Counted from the first letter of the stretch, positions 34,845-43,853 are shown. The stretch: DNA of 64,000 nucleotides from Granulicella pectinivorans (GCF_900114625.1 NZ_FOZL01000001.1:4154001-4218000), one strand, 5' to 3'. The notes: generated by a model not told the origin, from the letters alone. Made by a program: numbers and translations.

Positions 34845-36209
34845 AGAACCTTCGGTGCGATACGCCACAATCTCCAGCCTCGACGCCTCGGCACTGATGC
34901 TCTTCGAGCGCAGAAGCAACTCGAAGAAAGGGATAGTTCCGTCGGGCCTGCGGATCGAACGCAGGAAGGGCAACAGGTAGCCATCGTCGAAGACGAAATC
35001 GGAAGCGGTCTCCGTGCCTGCCATCGACTGGCCCTCGAGGATCAGCACCTTGTCGGACCCGCTCAGGCTGGGCCGGTACGCTACGACTCCGTATACAGTA
35101 TGTTCCGGATCGTTTGCGGTGACGACGTACGTCTCCTGCTCTCCCGGTTTCGGATTGCGGTTATAGACCGCAAAGTGGCCTGACGAAAGATCGTTGCGGA
35201 AGTAGAAGTTCATCGAAGGCTCAAAGAGCTGAACCCATGGGGTCGACTCGTATGTCCCCAGAAGTACCAGATTGCCCTGCTTGATCTCACCCATGCGCAG
35301 GTCGCGCGCGTAGCGAAACTGGGCACGTTCCAGATTCGCACCTGGTATGCGAAAGAGCCGGCTGACGATCGTCAGATCCACGATGGAGGTATAACGGCGT
35401 GTTCCGATATTGAGCGACTGATTGGCCGAAAACACCGATGCCGGCACACCCTTGAGATAGTCCCCGCTGAGATAGTTTTCCAGGGTGATGCGTTTCTTGG
35501 TAAGGTTTTGCAACATGACTAGACCGCTGTCGGCGTTCACAACCACCGTGTTCTCATGCGCGTTGAAGAGCTCTCCCCAAAACAGACGGACACTCTCCGA
35601 CGCACCGGCGGCAGGCGGCTTCGCGTGGCTGCGTTGCAGGAGCAGATAACCGATCGCGGTGGCGGACAGCAGCATCGTGATCAACAAGGCGGCGCTGAGC
35701 GCCACGACGGCCCTGTTCCCCGCCACCGAGGAAACTGGAGCGGCGGGTGAGGCAGGCTCGACCACAACTCGCACGTCGGGAACCACCGGCTCCCAGTGAG
35801 GGTCCATGATAGGCGGCACAGCGGCGTGCAAGTCAGGGTGAGCACGTCGACTCTCGAAGAGAGGGACGTAGCCACCCTTTGGAATCGTCAGGACCAGCTC
35901 TTCCCCCGCACCCTCTTGGGTGAAGTACTGCTGCAGGCGGTGGCGCAGGCGGCTGGCGTGAGAGCGTACGATGCTGTCCACTCCCGGATCGTAGTCGGGG
36001 CTGCGACCGAAGACCGCCGCCCCAAGATACTGCTCATTGATATTGTGGAACTGGCCGGTCTGCGCCAACTGGCAAACGCACGTCAAGAAGCTGGACAGGC
36101 GTTCCGTCTTCGCGAACGAAGGGGAAACGATGATGCGTTGCACGAGTTGCCAGCGGGGATCATCCTCCATCTCCAACAGATGAACCGGATCTTTCAAGGT
36201 ACTTGACAT
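34833..36209 (-). CDS. Membrane-anchored winged-helix-like transcriptional regulator with periplasmic domain (paralogue 2)
   Basis: This 458-residue protein has the same plan as 19616-20971: a DNA-binding-type domain (residues about 18-120; NEQYLGAAVFGRSPDYDPGVD, RSHASRLRHRLQQYF, IPKGGYVPLF), a Pro-rich linker, one membrane helix (165-190) and a periplasmic domain of about 265 residues. The two periplasmic parts align over their length. Examples are RLFWGELF with SAFWSQFF, NLVLLGTYESTPWVQLF with NVILIGSRESNPWVELY, and GEQETYVVTANDPEHTVYGVVAY with GEQSVYEIVRDPDHAYSVVAF. It diverges from a TonB receptor gene (gap 216 bp), the probable target. Its gene overlaps the end of the histidine kinase gene by 12 bp, tail to tail. 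The role as a sensor of the imported ligand is inferred. Confidence 0.75.
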   Translation of the reverse strand: MSSTLKDPVHLLEMEDDPRWQLVQRIIVSPSFAKTERLSSFLTCVCQLAQTGQFHNINEQYLGAAVFGRSPDYDPGVDSIVRSHASRLRHRLQQYFTQEGAGEELVLTIPKGGYVPLFESRRAHPDLHAAVPPIMDPHWEPVVPDVRVVVEPASPAAPVSSVAGNRAVVALSAALLITMLLSATAIGYLLLQRSHAKPPAAGASESVRLFWGELFNAHENTVVVNADSGLVMLQNLTKKRITLENYLSGDYLKGVPASVFSANQSLNIGTRRYTSIVDLTIVSRLFRIPGANLERAQFRYARDLRMGEIKQGNLVLLGTYESTPWVQLFEPSMNFYFRNDLSSGHFAVYNRNPKPGEQETYVVTANDPEHTVYGVVAYRPSLSGSDKVLILEGQSMAGTETASDFVFDDGYLLPFLRSIRRPDGTIPFFELLLRSKSISAEASRLEIVAYRTEGSSGH

Positions 36210-36273
36210 GGAAATTGAGTCTCCTGGCCTGACCTCTGCCCTGGAAGAAGGGTTGCTCTGAAGGGGTAATCCA

Positions 36274-36284
36274 AGGTTAAACCT
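36274..36284. promoter_or_regulatory. Odd palindrome AGGTT-A-AACCT between regulator 2 and the TonB receptor
   Basis: A perfect 5-bp inverted repeat around one base lies in the 216-bp divergent gap. Both flanking genes could be controlled from here. It differs from the repeat found at the first regulator locus, which weakens the case that both are bound by paralogous proteins. Confidence 0.3.
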
Positions 36285-36425
36285 GAGCCATGAACAGCAG
36301 GTAAATAATTGATAGGGAGAAGCTTACACCGTTTAACAGCGAAGTCGCTGCGAATTGCCTGGTTTGGTTTTCCATGCTGCCGTAGGTTCGATGGACGGAA
36401 GCTCAATCCCGGAGACAATCTCGCC

Positions 36426-39400
36426 ATGCGCCTGTTCCACTTAGCCAAACGCCAGCCCATACTCACGCTGCTCCTTCTTGTTGCCCTCCTCGCCGGGGTG
36501 ACTCCGCTCGAAGCCCAGTTCGATGCCGGCACAGTTCTAGGCAACATCACTGATTCCTCCGGAGCCAACATCGCTTCGGCGAGCGTCGAGCTGCACAGCC
36601 TCGCGAAGGGATCGAACAGCGTCCGCTCGACGGATGCCAACGGCAGCTATGAGTTCGACAATATTCAGCCCGGCGACTATATCCTCACGGTCACCGCGAG
36701 CGGCTTCGCCAAGGCGACCACCGATCCCTTCAGCGTGAACGTCGGCGCACGGCAGCGTGTGTCCCTCACACTCCACCTGGGGCTCGACTCGCAGAATGTG
36801 ACCGTCTCCGGTGCCGCAAGCCAACTGGAGACCGACAGCAGCGACCGAGGACAAACGATCCAGGGCGCCGAGGCCGTCGTGCTGCCGTTGAACGGGCGTG
36901 CCTACGCCGACCTTGCCGCGTTGGTTCCCGGAGTGCGCAAGTCCCTGCTTGGAACCGTCGCCTCCAACCCGCCCCGCGACGCCTCCTATAACGTGAACGG
37001 CCTGACCTCGCAGTCGAACAACTTTGAGCTCGATGGCATCGACAACAACGCCTACCAGGAGGCCAACCAGGGGTACTCCAACCAGGCGGTGGTGCCCTCG
37101 CCCGATGCCATCCAGGAGTTCAAGGTCCAGACCGACAACTACTCTGCCGAGTACGGACGCGCCGGCGGTGCCATCATCAATGCCACAACACGCAGTGGAA
37201 CGAACATCTTCCACGGCGGAGCCTACGATTATCTGCGCAACACAAAATTGAATGCCTTCGGCCCCTTCTACGGCACGGGCGTGAAGCCGACGCTGGTGCA
37301 GAACCAGTTCGGCGGAACCCTCGGTGGTCCCGTCTTTCACGACAAGCTCTTTTTCTTCCTGGACTACGAAGGTCTCCGTTCGGTGGCACACCTTCTGACG
37401 ACTGCCATTCTGCCCACCCAGGCCGAACTCACGGGGCTGTTCACCACGGATGGTACGGCGGCCGGCAAGGCTGTCCCGGTGAAGAATCCCTATACCAACG
37501 TCGTGTATGCCAACGGACAGGTTCCGCTTGGCGACGCAAACATCAATCCCGTCGCCCTTGCAGTCTTCAAGCTTCTTCCCACCCCGAACATCGCCGGGGC
37601 AGCCCTCACCGCGAACAACTTCCAATATCTTCCTGCCAGCACCACGACTGACGACAAGGGCGACGCGCGTGCCGACTTCATCCTGAACCCCACCCAGAAC
37701 GGCTTCTTCCGTTATAGCCAGCGCGCCGTCCAGTTCTTCCAGCCTCCCAGCTTTCCCGGAGCAGCCGGAGGAAACAACAACGGAACTCTCTACGCACGCA
37801 CTCGACAGATCGTAGCCGGATATAACTGGGCTCTCTCCTCGAACTCGATTCTTGAACTGCGTTTCGGACAAACCTGGACCGCAAGCGGCAAGAGCCCAGC
37901 CTATATCGGACAACCCAACCTGCTCGCCGGAATCCCCAACGTGCCGCAAGACCCCACCTACACCGGGGGCCTCAACACGCAGTCCGTCACAGGCTTTACC
38001 GCCTTCGGGGAACAGGCCACCAGCCCGCAATTCACAAACCCCACGCAGGCGAACCCCAAGGTCAACTACACTTTCGTCAAAGGTCGCCACAGCCTGAAGA
38101 TCGGATACGAGTACGGCTGGTTGGCTCAGGCCATCTCGGACTTCCATCCGAAGTTCGGCTCCGACACCTACTCCGGACAGTTCAGCTCCACCGGATCGGC
38201 TACCACGCCGCAGGCGGCGAACCTGACCGACTTCCTCTTCGGCGCGCGCAACAACTATTCGCTGAACGCCGTCAACGAGGTGAATTACCTGCGCTTCTGG
38301 CACATGGGCTACATCCAGGACGACTGGAAGATGCTGCACAACCTCACGGTCAACCTCGGCCTGCGCTACGAGTTCATGTCTCCCAACTACGAGCAGGACA
38401 ACAAGATCCTCAACTTCGATCCCATCAACCAGCAGCTCATCCAGGCAGGTACGGGCGCGGACGTCACCAGCACGGTTCCAGGTCACGTTTATAAACTGCA
38501 CTACGTCGGCGGAAGCGGACTGGCGGACCGCGCGCTCGTCAACCCCGACTATAAGGACTTCGGCCCGCGGGTCGGCTTCGCCTACCAGGCGCTTCCAGGA
38601 ACAGTCGTGCGTGGCGGATACGGCGTCAGCTATGCCTACCTCTTCCGCTTCGGCGGCGAAGGACTTCTCGCTTACAACGGCCCCAATAACTACAGCGCCA
38701 CGCTTCCCGTGAATCAGACACCGAGCCAGGGAATCTGTACCTCACTCACGCAGGATCCCACAACCTGCTTCCGCCGCACGCAAGATGGCTACCAGACCAA
38801 CTTCGCCGGGCCAAGCAACTTCACCACCACCCGCGCACAGACTCGCTACACGCCAAAGGACTTCAAGAACGGCTACGTGCAGGCCTTTCACCTCTCCGTG
38901 CAGCAGCAGCTTCCACGAAAGACCACGCTTGAGGTGTCCTACGTCGGCAACCATGCCGTACATATCGCCGCACTCGAAGACTTCAACCAGGCAAGACTTT
39001 GCACACAGGCTGAAATTACGAACGGAGCCTGCACTCCGACCGGCACCGCTTCCCTGCTCAACCGACGCCCCATCCCCAACTTCACCGACATTCTTACCGA
39101 GAGCAACTCCGGCTTCCTCGTCTACCATTCGCTGCAAACCAAGCTGGAACGTCGCTTTACCGGCGGTCTCTTCCTCATCAACTCCTTCACCTGGTCGCGC
39201 GGCATCAACAACTCATCAGCCGATCTCGAGGCCAACAATGGCGATGGTGCAGTCGTCAACATCGCCAACATAGCCGGAGACCGCGGTCCCTCCGGATACA
39301 ATCAGCCCCTCAACAACACCACGTCGATCATCCTGGATCTTCCCTTCGGCCATGGCCGCCACTGGGGCAACACGGCCCCGGGATGGCAGCAACAACTCAT

Positions 39401-39920
39401 CGGCGGATGGCAGCTCACAGGCATCAACATCGTCACGAGTGGCGTCCCCGTCAACCTGACCTACACGGCCAATACAAACCAGGTGGCGTCTACCACAAGC
39501 TCTGTATACGCGCTTCGTCCGAACCTGGTCACCAATGCGCAGGCCGTCTATGGAAGCACGCTAATCAAGTCTTCCAGTGCACTGTCGGGTTTCCTGAATC
39601 CAGCGGCCGTATCAGGTCCAGGCGGCGCTCAACTCTTCGGCAACGCAGGCCGGAATAACCTGCGCGGGCCTGCCTTTGGGCAACTCGATCTCGCGGCGCA
39701 CAAGAAGTTCTCACTTCTCACCGATCGGCAGACGCTTGAGTTCCGCGTGGAAGCCTTCAACGTCCTCAACGCCACCAACTACATCTCGCCCAGCACCAAC
39801 ATCGGCACGGTGAGCGCGACCGGAGTTCTGAGCCCCAACGCAAGCTTTGGGACCTTCAGCGGAAGCACGAGCGTCTTTCCTTCGCGTCAAGTGCAATTGG
39901 CTCTCCGTCTCGCGTTCTGA
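36426..39920 (+). CDS. TonB-dependent receptor, Oar-like, with carboxypeptidase-like N-terminal domain
   Basis: A 1164-residue receptor from the ATG at 36426, which gives MRLFHLAKRQPILTLLLLVA, a proper signal peptide; the longer frame from 36309 does not. The carboxypeptidase-like domain (GNITDSSGANIASASVEL) precedes a plug with LPLNGRAYADLAALVPG, DGIDNNAYQE and YSAEYGRAGGAIINATTRSGTN. The barrel ends RQVQLALRLAF with terminal Phe. A long frame on the opposite strand (36537-38501) is a codon-bias shadow. The gene diverges from regulator paralogue 2 and is followed after 97 bp by an exported 2H phosphoesterase gene. Ligand unknown. Confidence 0.94.
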   Translation: MRLFHLAKRQPILTLLLLVALLAGVTPLEAQFDAGTVLGNITDSSGANIASASVELHSLAKGSNSVRSTDANGSYEFDNIQPGDYILTVTASGFAKATTDPFSVNVGARQRVSLTLHLGLDSQNVTVSGAASQLETDSSDRGQTIQGAEAVVLPLNGRAYADLAALVPGVRKSLLGTVASNPPRDASYNVNGLTSQSNNFELDGIDNNAYQEANQGYSNQAVVPSPDAIQEFKVQTDNYSAEYGRAGGAIINATTRSGTNIFHGGAYDYLRNTKLNAFGPFYGTGVKPTLVQNQFGGTLGGPVFHDKLFFFLDYEGLRSVAHLLTTAILPTQAELTGLFTTDGTAAGKAVPVKNPYTNVVYANGQVPLGDANINPVALAVFKLLPTPNIAGAALTANNFQYLPASTTTDDKGDARADFILNPTQNGFFRYSQRAVQFFQPPSFPGAAGGNNNGTLYARTRQIVAGYNWALSSNSILELRFGQTWTASGKSPAYIGQPNLLAGIPNVPQDPTYTGGLNTQSVTGFTAFGEQATSPQFTNPTQANPKVNYTFVKGRHSLKIGYEYGWLAQAISDFHPKFGSDTYSGQFSSTGSATTPQAANLTDFLFGARNNYSLNAVNEVNYLRFWHMGYIQDDWKMLHNLTVNLGLRYEFMSPNYEQDNKILNFDPINQQLIQAGTGADVTSTVPGHVYKLHYVGGSGLADRALVNPDYKDFGPRVGFAYQALPGTVVRGGYGVSYAYLFRFGGEGLLAYNGPNNYSATLPVNQTPSQGICTSLTQDPTTCFRRTQDGYQTNFAGPSNFTTTRAQTRYTPKDFKNGYVQAFHLSVQQQLPRKTTLEVSYVGNHAVHIAALEDFNQARLCTQAEITNGACTPTGTASLLNRRPIPNFTDILTESNSGFLVYHSLQTKLERRFTGGLFLINSFTWSRGINNSSADLEANNGDGAVVNIANIAGDRGPSGYNQPLNNTTSIILDLPFGHGRHWGNTAPGWQQQLIGGWQLTGINIVTSGVPVNLTYTANTNQVASTTSSVYALRPNLVTNAQAVYGSTLIKSSSALSGFLNPAAVSGPGGAQLFGNAGRNNLRGPAFGQLDLAAHKKFSLLTDRQTLEFRVEAFNVLNATNYISPSTNIGTVSATGVLSPNASFGTFSGSTSVFPSRQVQLALRLAF

Positions 39921-40017
39921 CGAACGAACACCAACGGATCTGGACGGCAACGGAGCAACACCAGTGCCGCCCAGATCCATTTCCTTGCCTTTCGGCCCCA
40001 CGCACAAGGAGCACACA

Positions 40018-40824
40018 TTGGATATCCGCAATCGTCGCGACTTTCTTCTCGGCGCATACGCCGCTTCCCTGGCGGCTCTTCTGCCCCATGGCATCCATGC
40101 CCAGGCGGCACCGACGCAGGATCACGATCCCATCCCTGCGATCCCGTCCACGGACACCATCCTCAAGTTCAGCCGCGACGGCCACGTCAAGCCCTTCGCA
40201 GGCAGCACCATCATCTGCCACTTGCCGCAGCAGTGCCGCACCCGCGACGCCATCGTGGAGTTCGGCGACGCACTCCGCAAGAGTACGCTCACCTCGAAGC
40301 TTGGAGTGCTTCCCGGCGAGAGCCTCCATATGACCGTCTTCTCGTGTCCCAACGATCAGGCCCGTAACCGCGAAACCTGGCCCGACTACATTCCCTTCGA
40401 CGCACCCATCGATACATGCAACCGCATCATGGAGGAACGGTTCGCCGGCTTCAGGGCACGCTGTGCCATGCCCATCCGAGTCTCGGTGAATCTTCGCAAC
40501 ACCCTCGCCTATGGCCGCGCCTGCACGCTTCGGATCTCACCCGCCGATGATACGGAGAACGCCAAACTCCGCGCGCTGCGCGACGACCTCGCGGGCCTCT
40601 TCAACCTTCGCGCGAAAGACCATGCGGCCTATGCCTTCCACGTCACCATCGCCTATCAGATGGCTCCGTTCACGCCACAAGAAAAGGCTCTTTACCAGGA
40701 GCTGTTGCAGCACCACGTCAATCGCATCGTGGCAACCGCGCCTGTCATTGAGCTGGGTGTACCTGAGTTCTGCACGTTCGAAGACATGTACCGCTTTGAA
40801 ATCCGCAAACTCCTGCGTCTTTGA
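40018..40824 (+). CDS. Tat-exported 2H phosphoesterase superfamily protein (DUF1868-like)
   Basis: The 268-residue protein has two H-x-T motifs, HMT in ESLHMTVF and HVT in AFHVTIAY, which define the 2H phosphoesterases; the spacing and the GRDGHVKPFAGST-like start resemble the DUF1868 group. Known 2H enzymes open cyclic phosphodiesters or cleave RNA ends, but the DUF1868 substrate is unknown. The TTG at 40018 is chosen because AAGGAG lies 6 nt upstream and the protein then begins DIRNRRDFLLGAYAASLAAL, a clear Tat signal; earlier in-frame starts lie inside the receptor gene. Export is unusual for this superfamily and, with the preceding TonB receptor, suggests it acts on an imported phosphodiester. 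Confidence 0.75.
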   Translation: MDIRNRRDFLLGAYAASLAALLPHGIHAQAAPTQDHDPIPAIPSTDTILKFSRDGHVKPFAGSTIICHLPQQCRTRDAIVEFGDALRKSTLTSKLGVLPGESLHMTVFSCPNDQARNRETWPDYIPFDAPIDTCNRIMEERFAGFRARCAMPIRVSVNLRNTLAYGRACTLRISPADDTENAKLRALRDDLAGLFNLRAKDHAAYAFHVTIAYQMAPFTPQEKALYQELLQHHVNRIVATAPVIELGVPEFCTFEDMYRFEIRKLLRL

Positions 40825-40839
40825 AGCCTACCGGACGCG

Positions 40840-40857
40840 GCAGCAGATTCCTGCTGC
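40840..40857 (+). terminator. Weak hairpin after the 2H phosphoesterase gene
   Basis: GCAGCAG and CTGCTGC form a 7-bp stem with a 4-nt loop, 16 bp after the stop codon. There is no T-tract, so if it ends transcription it is not a classical intrinsic terminator. The remaining 230 bp up to the tRNA gene show nothing recognisable. Confidence 0.3.
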
Positions 40858-41085
40858 TGTCTCAGGCCCAAGCCTTCACGCAGCATGGAACTCACGCGTC
40901 ACCCAACTCTGGAAACACCCGGGAATGTACCCGCAGGCGATAGAAGAGGAGAAGCGGGAGGCATTCAGAAAGGTGGAATCGCGGGCGTACCCTCAAGGAA
41001 AAAGCCGCCTACCGGCGTTGGAGTTCCTTCGCCGATCCGGGATCTTTTCTCATTCCCGGATCTCCGACCTAAATTGTTGAGTTTT

Positions 41086-41161
41086 TGGTGGAGCTGAGCG
41101 GGATCGAACCGCTGACCTCCTCGTTGCGAACGAGGCGCTCTCCCAACTGAGCTACAGCCCC
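41086..41161 (-). tRNA. tRNA-Ala, anticodon CGC
   Basis: On the - strand a full 76-nt cloverleaf can be drawn. The acceptor arm GGGGCTG pairs with CAGCTCC (one G-T pair), and the D arm, TTCGATC T-loop and encoded CCA are present. The anticodon stem CCTCG/CGAGG encloses the loop TTCGCAA, so the anticodon is CGC, reading GCG alanine codons. It lies 73 bp after the alanyl-tRNA editing gene on the same strand. Confidence 0.97.
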
Positions 41162-41234
41162 AACACACCGGCGCTACGCGGCAAACCGTAGCCCTCGGGA
41201 ACGTCTCCAAGTGTAACAGCAGATCGCCCTCACC

Positions 41235-42464
41235 TCAACCTCCGCGTTCATCTTCCAGCCCCAGCCGCAAAAGCTCCACCAGCCTTTCCGCGTCCACGGC
41301 CGGCACCGCCCCCTGCGCCATCGTGGGCGACCCACCTCCACGAGCACCCAGCACACTCAGTGCGCCCTTCATCACCGCGCCGCAATCCACCCCGCTCGAC
41401 GAAGCCATCACGAACGTTGCACGGTCGCCTTCCGACGCCTTGACCACTGCGACCCGACCCATGGCCGCAATGCGCCACGCCAGGAGCTTCGCGTAGTTCA
41501 CATCGCGAGCTGTGGTCTCCACCACGCGTCCGTTGCGGACAACCGCTCTGGCCTCGTGACCGGCAAGTTCTTCCAGAAGCGCAAAACGGGCCTTCTCACC
41601 TGCCCTCGCTTCGTCCAGCAAACCGCCAACCTTGCCCACCAGCTCAGCAGGGCCCGTAGACAACAACCTACCCAACTCAGCCGTAGTGGCAAAATCTTCA
41701 CGAGCCATACGCACCGCCCGCAACCCGCAGCAGAACTCCACCCGTATCCCCTGCTTCACCTTCTCGGTACGCCGCAACACCATTCCGCCGATCCTGCCAG
41801 TCGAAGCGACGTGCGTGCCGCCACAGGCGTTCCATTCCACCCCTTCAATCTCCACAACCCGGATCTCTCCAGCCCGCTCCGGCAGCTTCCGCAACTGCCC
41901 CCGCGCCAGCATCTCCTCAGCCAACTCCGGAAGCACCACCGACGCCGAAACCCGGCGGTCTTCTCCGATCAACCGGTTCACCATCTCTTCGACCCGCACA
42001 AGATCCGCAGCCGGCACTTCCTTCACGGCAAGATCGATCGTAGAGCTCTCCATCCCAAGATGAAACGACACCGTAGCCGCGCCAAGCTCAGCCAGAAAGA
42101 TCGCCGACAACAGATGTTGCCCCGTATGCTGCTGCATATGGTCGAGCCGCCGCGCCGCCTCCACCCGCCCGGTGACCGCCGTTCCGGCCATCAGTGGCTT
42201 CTCGACGACATGCCACACCTCGCCGTCCTCCTCCACCACCGCCAGCACCGGCACCTCCAACCGCGCTCCACTCCGAGCCACAGCCTCCAGCGTGCCCAGA
42301 TCCCACGGCTGACCGCCGCTCTCCGGATAGAATGCTGTCCGGTCCAGCGCAACCTGCCACCGGTTTACGCCATCCTTACGCGATTCCAGACGAATATCCG
42401 TGACCTCGGCCTCAAACGCCAGCGTCTCCTGCGCGTTGTAGTAGAGCCTCTCCGCAGTGCTCAA
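41235..42464 (-). CDS. Alanyl-tRNA editing protein (AlaX-L type)
   Basis: A 409-residue free-standing relative of the editing half of alanyl-tRNA synthetase; it deacylates tRNA-Ala wrongly charged with Ser or Gly. The zinc ligands are present: His113 and His117 in HTGQH, Cys214 and His218 in CGGTH. A DHHA1-like C-terminal domain ends in ARGGGSPTMAQG, as in AlaRS, so this is the long AlaX form. The aminoacylation domain is absent. Start: the TTG at 42464 overlaps the TGA of the upstream fbp gene as TTGA, with GGAGG 6 nt before it. It is therefore translationally coupled to fbp, and a tRNA-Ala gene follows. Confidence 0.92.
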   Translation of the reverse strand: MSTAERLYYNAQETLAFEAEVTDIRLESRKDGVNRWQVALDRTAFYPESGGQPWDLGTLEAVARSGARLEVPVLAVVEEDGEVWHVVEKPLMAGTAVTGRVEAARRLDHMQQHTGQHLLSAIFLAELGAATVSFHLGMESSTIDLAVKEVPAADLVRVEEMVNRLIGEDRRVSASVVLPELAEEMLARGQLRKLPERAGEIRVVEIEGVEWNACGGTHVASTGRIGGMVLRRTEKVKQGIRVEFCCGLRAVRMAREDFATTAELGRLLSTGPAELVGKVGGLLDEARAGEKARFALLEELAGHEARAVVRNGRVVETTARDVNYAKLLAWRIAAMGRVAVVKASEGDRATFVMASSSGVDCGAVMKGALSVLGARGGGSPTMAQGAVPAVDAERLVELLRLGLEDERGG

Positions 42465-43426
42465 GCCTTGCCTCCAACCGCCGCCTGCAAAGCCTCCATC
42501 TCCCTCTTGCTGCCAACACAAAACGGCGTCCTCTGATGGATCTTCCCCGGCTGAATTTCGAGAATCCGATCCGTCCCCGTCGTCGCCATTCCCCCCGCCT
42601 GCTCCGCGATAAACGCCAGCGGATTCGCCTCGTACAGCAAACGCAGCTTGCCTCCCGGCTGCTTCTTCGTCGGCGGATACAAAAACACGCCCCCCTTCAG
42701 CAAGGTGCGGTGAAAATCCGCCACCAGGCTTCCGATGTACCGCGAGCTATAGGCAATCCCCAACCCGCCCGTACGCAGCATCTCCACATAGGCCTGGAAG
42801 CCCTCCGGCCAGGTCACGGCGTTCGCTTCGTTCACGCTGTAATAAGGCCCCTGCTCGGGCATCACCATCGCCTCGTTGGTCAGCACAAAGGCACCCGAAG
42901 CCGCATCGAGCGTAAATCCATACACCCCATCCCCGGCGGTATAAACCAGCACGGTCGAAGGTCCATAGACCACGTACCCCCCCATAACCTGCTTCGTTCC
43001 TTCCTGCAGGATCGAGGCATCGAGTGAGCCATCAGCAAGCCGCCGATGAACGCTGAAGATCGTCCCCACGTTCACATTCACATCGATGTTGGAAGAGCCA
43101 TCCAGCGGATCGAAGATCACAATATACTTCCCGCCATCGGCGTCAAACGCCACCGGAGCCTCATCCTCCTCGCTCACCAAGGCAGCCACACCGGCCCGCG
43201 AACCCAAACTCTCCATCATCGCGTCATTCGCGACCACATCCAGCTTCTGTTGCGCCTCCCCCTGCACATTCTCAGAGCCCTGCGCGCCATACACACCGCT
43301 TAACCCGGCCGACCGGATCTGCGCCTCGATCTTCTTCGACGCCAGCGTCAAACCACTCAGCACCCACCCAAACTCCGCACCCAGTTCCGGATGCTGCCGC
43401 ACCACATGCTCTTCAAACGTAATCAT
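42461..43426 (-). CDS. fbp: Fructose-1,6-bisphosphatase, class I
   Basis: A 321-residue cytoplasmic enzyme of gluconeogenesis that hydrolyses fructose 1,6-bisphosphate to fructose 6-phosphate with magnesium. The metal-binding motif DPLDGSSN is at residues 106-113, preceded by the acidic SEEDE, and the substrate-site segment KLRLLYEANPLAFIAEQAGG is near the C-terminus. The ATG at 43426 (MITFEEHV) follows GGAGGTG; the open frame upstream has no family similarity. It is followed with a 4-bp overlap by the alanyl-tRNA editing gene. Confidence 0.96.
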   Translation of the reverse strand: MITFEEHVVRQHPELGAEFGWVLSGLTLASKKIEAQIRSAGLSGVYGAQGSENVQGEAQQKLDVVANDAMMESLGSRAGVAALVSEEDEAPVAFDADGGKYIVIFDPLDGSSNIDVNVNVGTIFSVHRRLADGSLDASILQEGTKQVMGGYVVYGPSTVLVYTAGDGVYGFTLDAASGAFVLTNEAMVMPEQGPYYSVNEANAVTWPEGFQAYVEMLRTGGLGIAYSSRYIGSLVADFHRTLLKGGVFLYPPTKKQPGGKLRLLYEANPLAFIAEQAGGMATTGTDRILEIQPGKIHQRTPFCVGSKREMEALQAAVGGKA

Positions 43427-43517
43427 TCGCCAAACACCTCCCCTTAACTCTAAATGGCGAAACCCCAACCGCACATCAGAGTCCGGAGGCGACCTCTCCG
43501 ATCGGTGAGCCTTCCAA

Positions 43518-43799
43518 TCAAAACTCGTCAAAATTGCTGCCAGAAGACTCCACCGCCGCGCAATAGACTTTATTCAGGCAGACCGTGGAGTTCGCGGCCC
43601 CCTTCACCACCGCAAGGACATCGTTCACGCTCTTTGAGGACCAGCCGCGATAAATCGCAAGCGGCATCACCATCCAGCTTCTATGCTCCGCCGTCGCGAG
43701 GAAGCGGTGGAACCCTGCGGCTTGCATGGCTTGGTGCAGCGTCTTATAGTCGTCTGAATTCGCATCGTTCAACTCGATCGCCAACAAGTATTCCGGCAT
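43518..43799 (-). CDS. Small protein, possibly of the Cas2/SinR-like ferredoxin fold
   Basis: A 93-residue protein without a firm family. The beginning (MPEYLLAIELNDANSDDYKTLHQAM), a middle SWMV strand and a SVNDVLAVVKGA helix resemble the stand-alone 'SinR family' proteins of about 90 residues, which are distant Cas2/VapD relatives. GGAGG 5 nt before the second of two adjacent ATGs decides the start. No cas genes or CRISPR array are nearby, so no adaptation role is implied. It sits between the tad genes and fbp on the same strand. The function is unknown. Confidence 0.6.
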   Translation of the reverse strand: MPEYLLAIELNDANSDDYKTLHQAMQAAGFHRFLATAEHRSWMVMPLAIYRGWSSKSVNDVLAVVKGAANSTVCLNKVYCAAVESSGSNFDEF

Positions 43800-43853
43800 C
43801 ATGTCCTCCGTCGAATCGGCAGGCCCGTGGCCGTGCGCGATGATCGGTCGTTC

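Noticed and set aside
36537..38501. 654-codon open frame on the - strand inside a TonB receptor gene
   Set aside because: It lies fully antisense to a clear receptor gene, has no family resemblance or ribosome site, and arises from strong GC bias at third positions.
40825..41085. Possible small RNA or gene between the 2H gene and tRNA-Ala
   Set aside because: Only a weak hairpin is visible; the short frames are not protein-like.
41086..41161. tRNA-Ala as an integration site for a mobile element
   Set aside because: No integrase gene or repeated 3' tRNA fragment is seen on either side.
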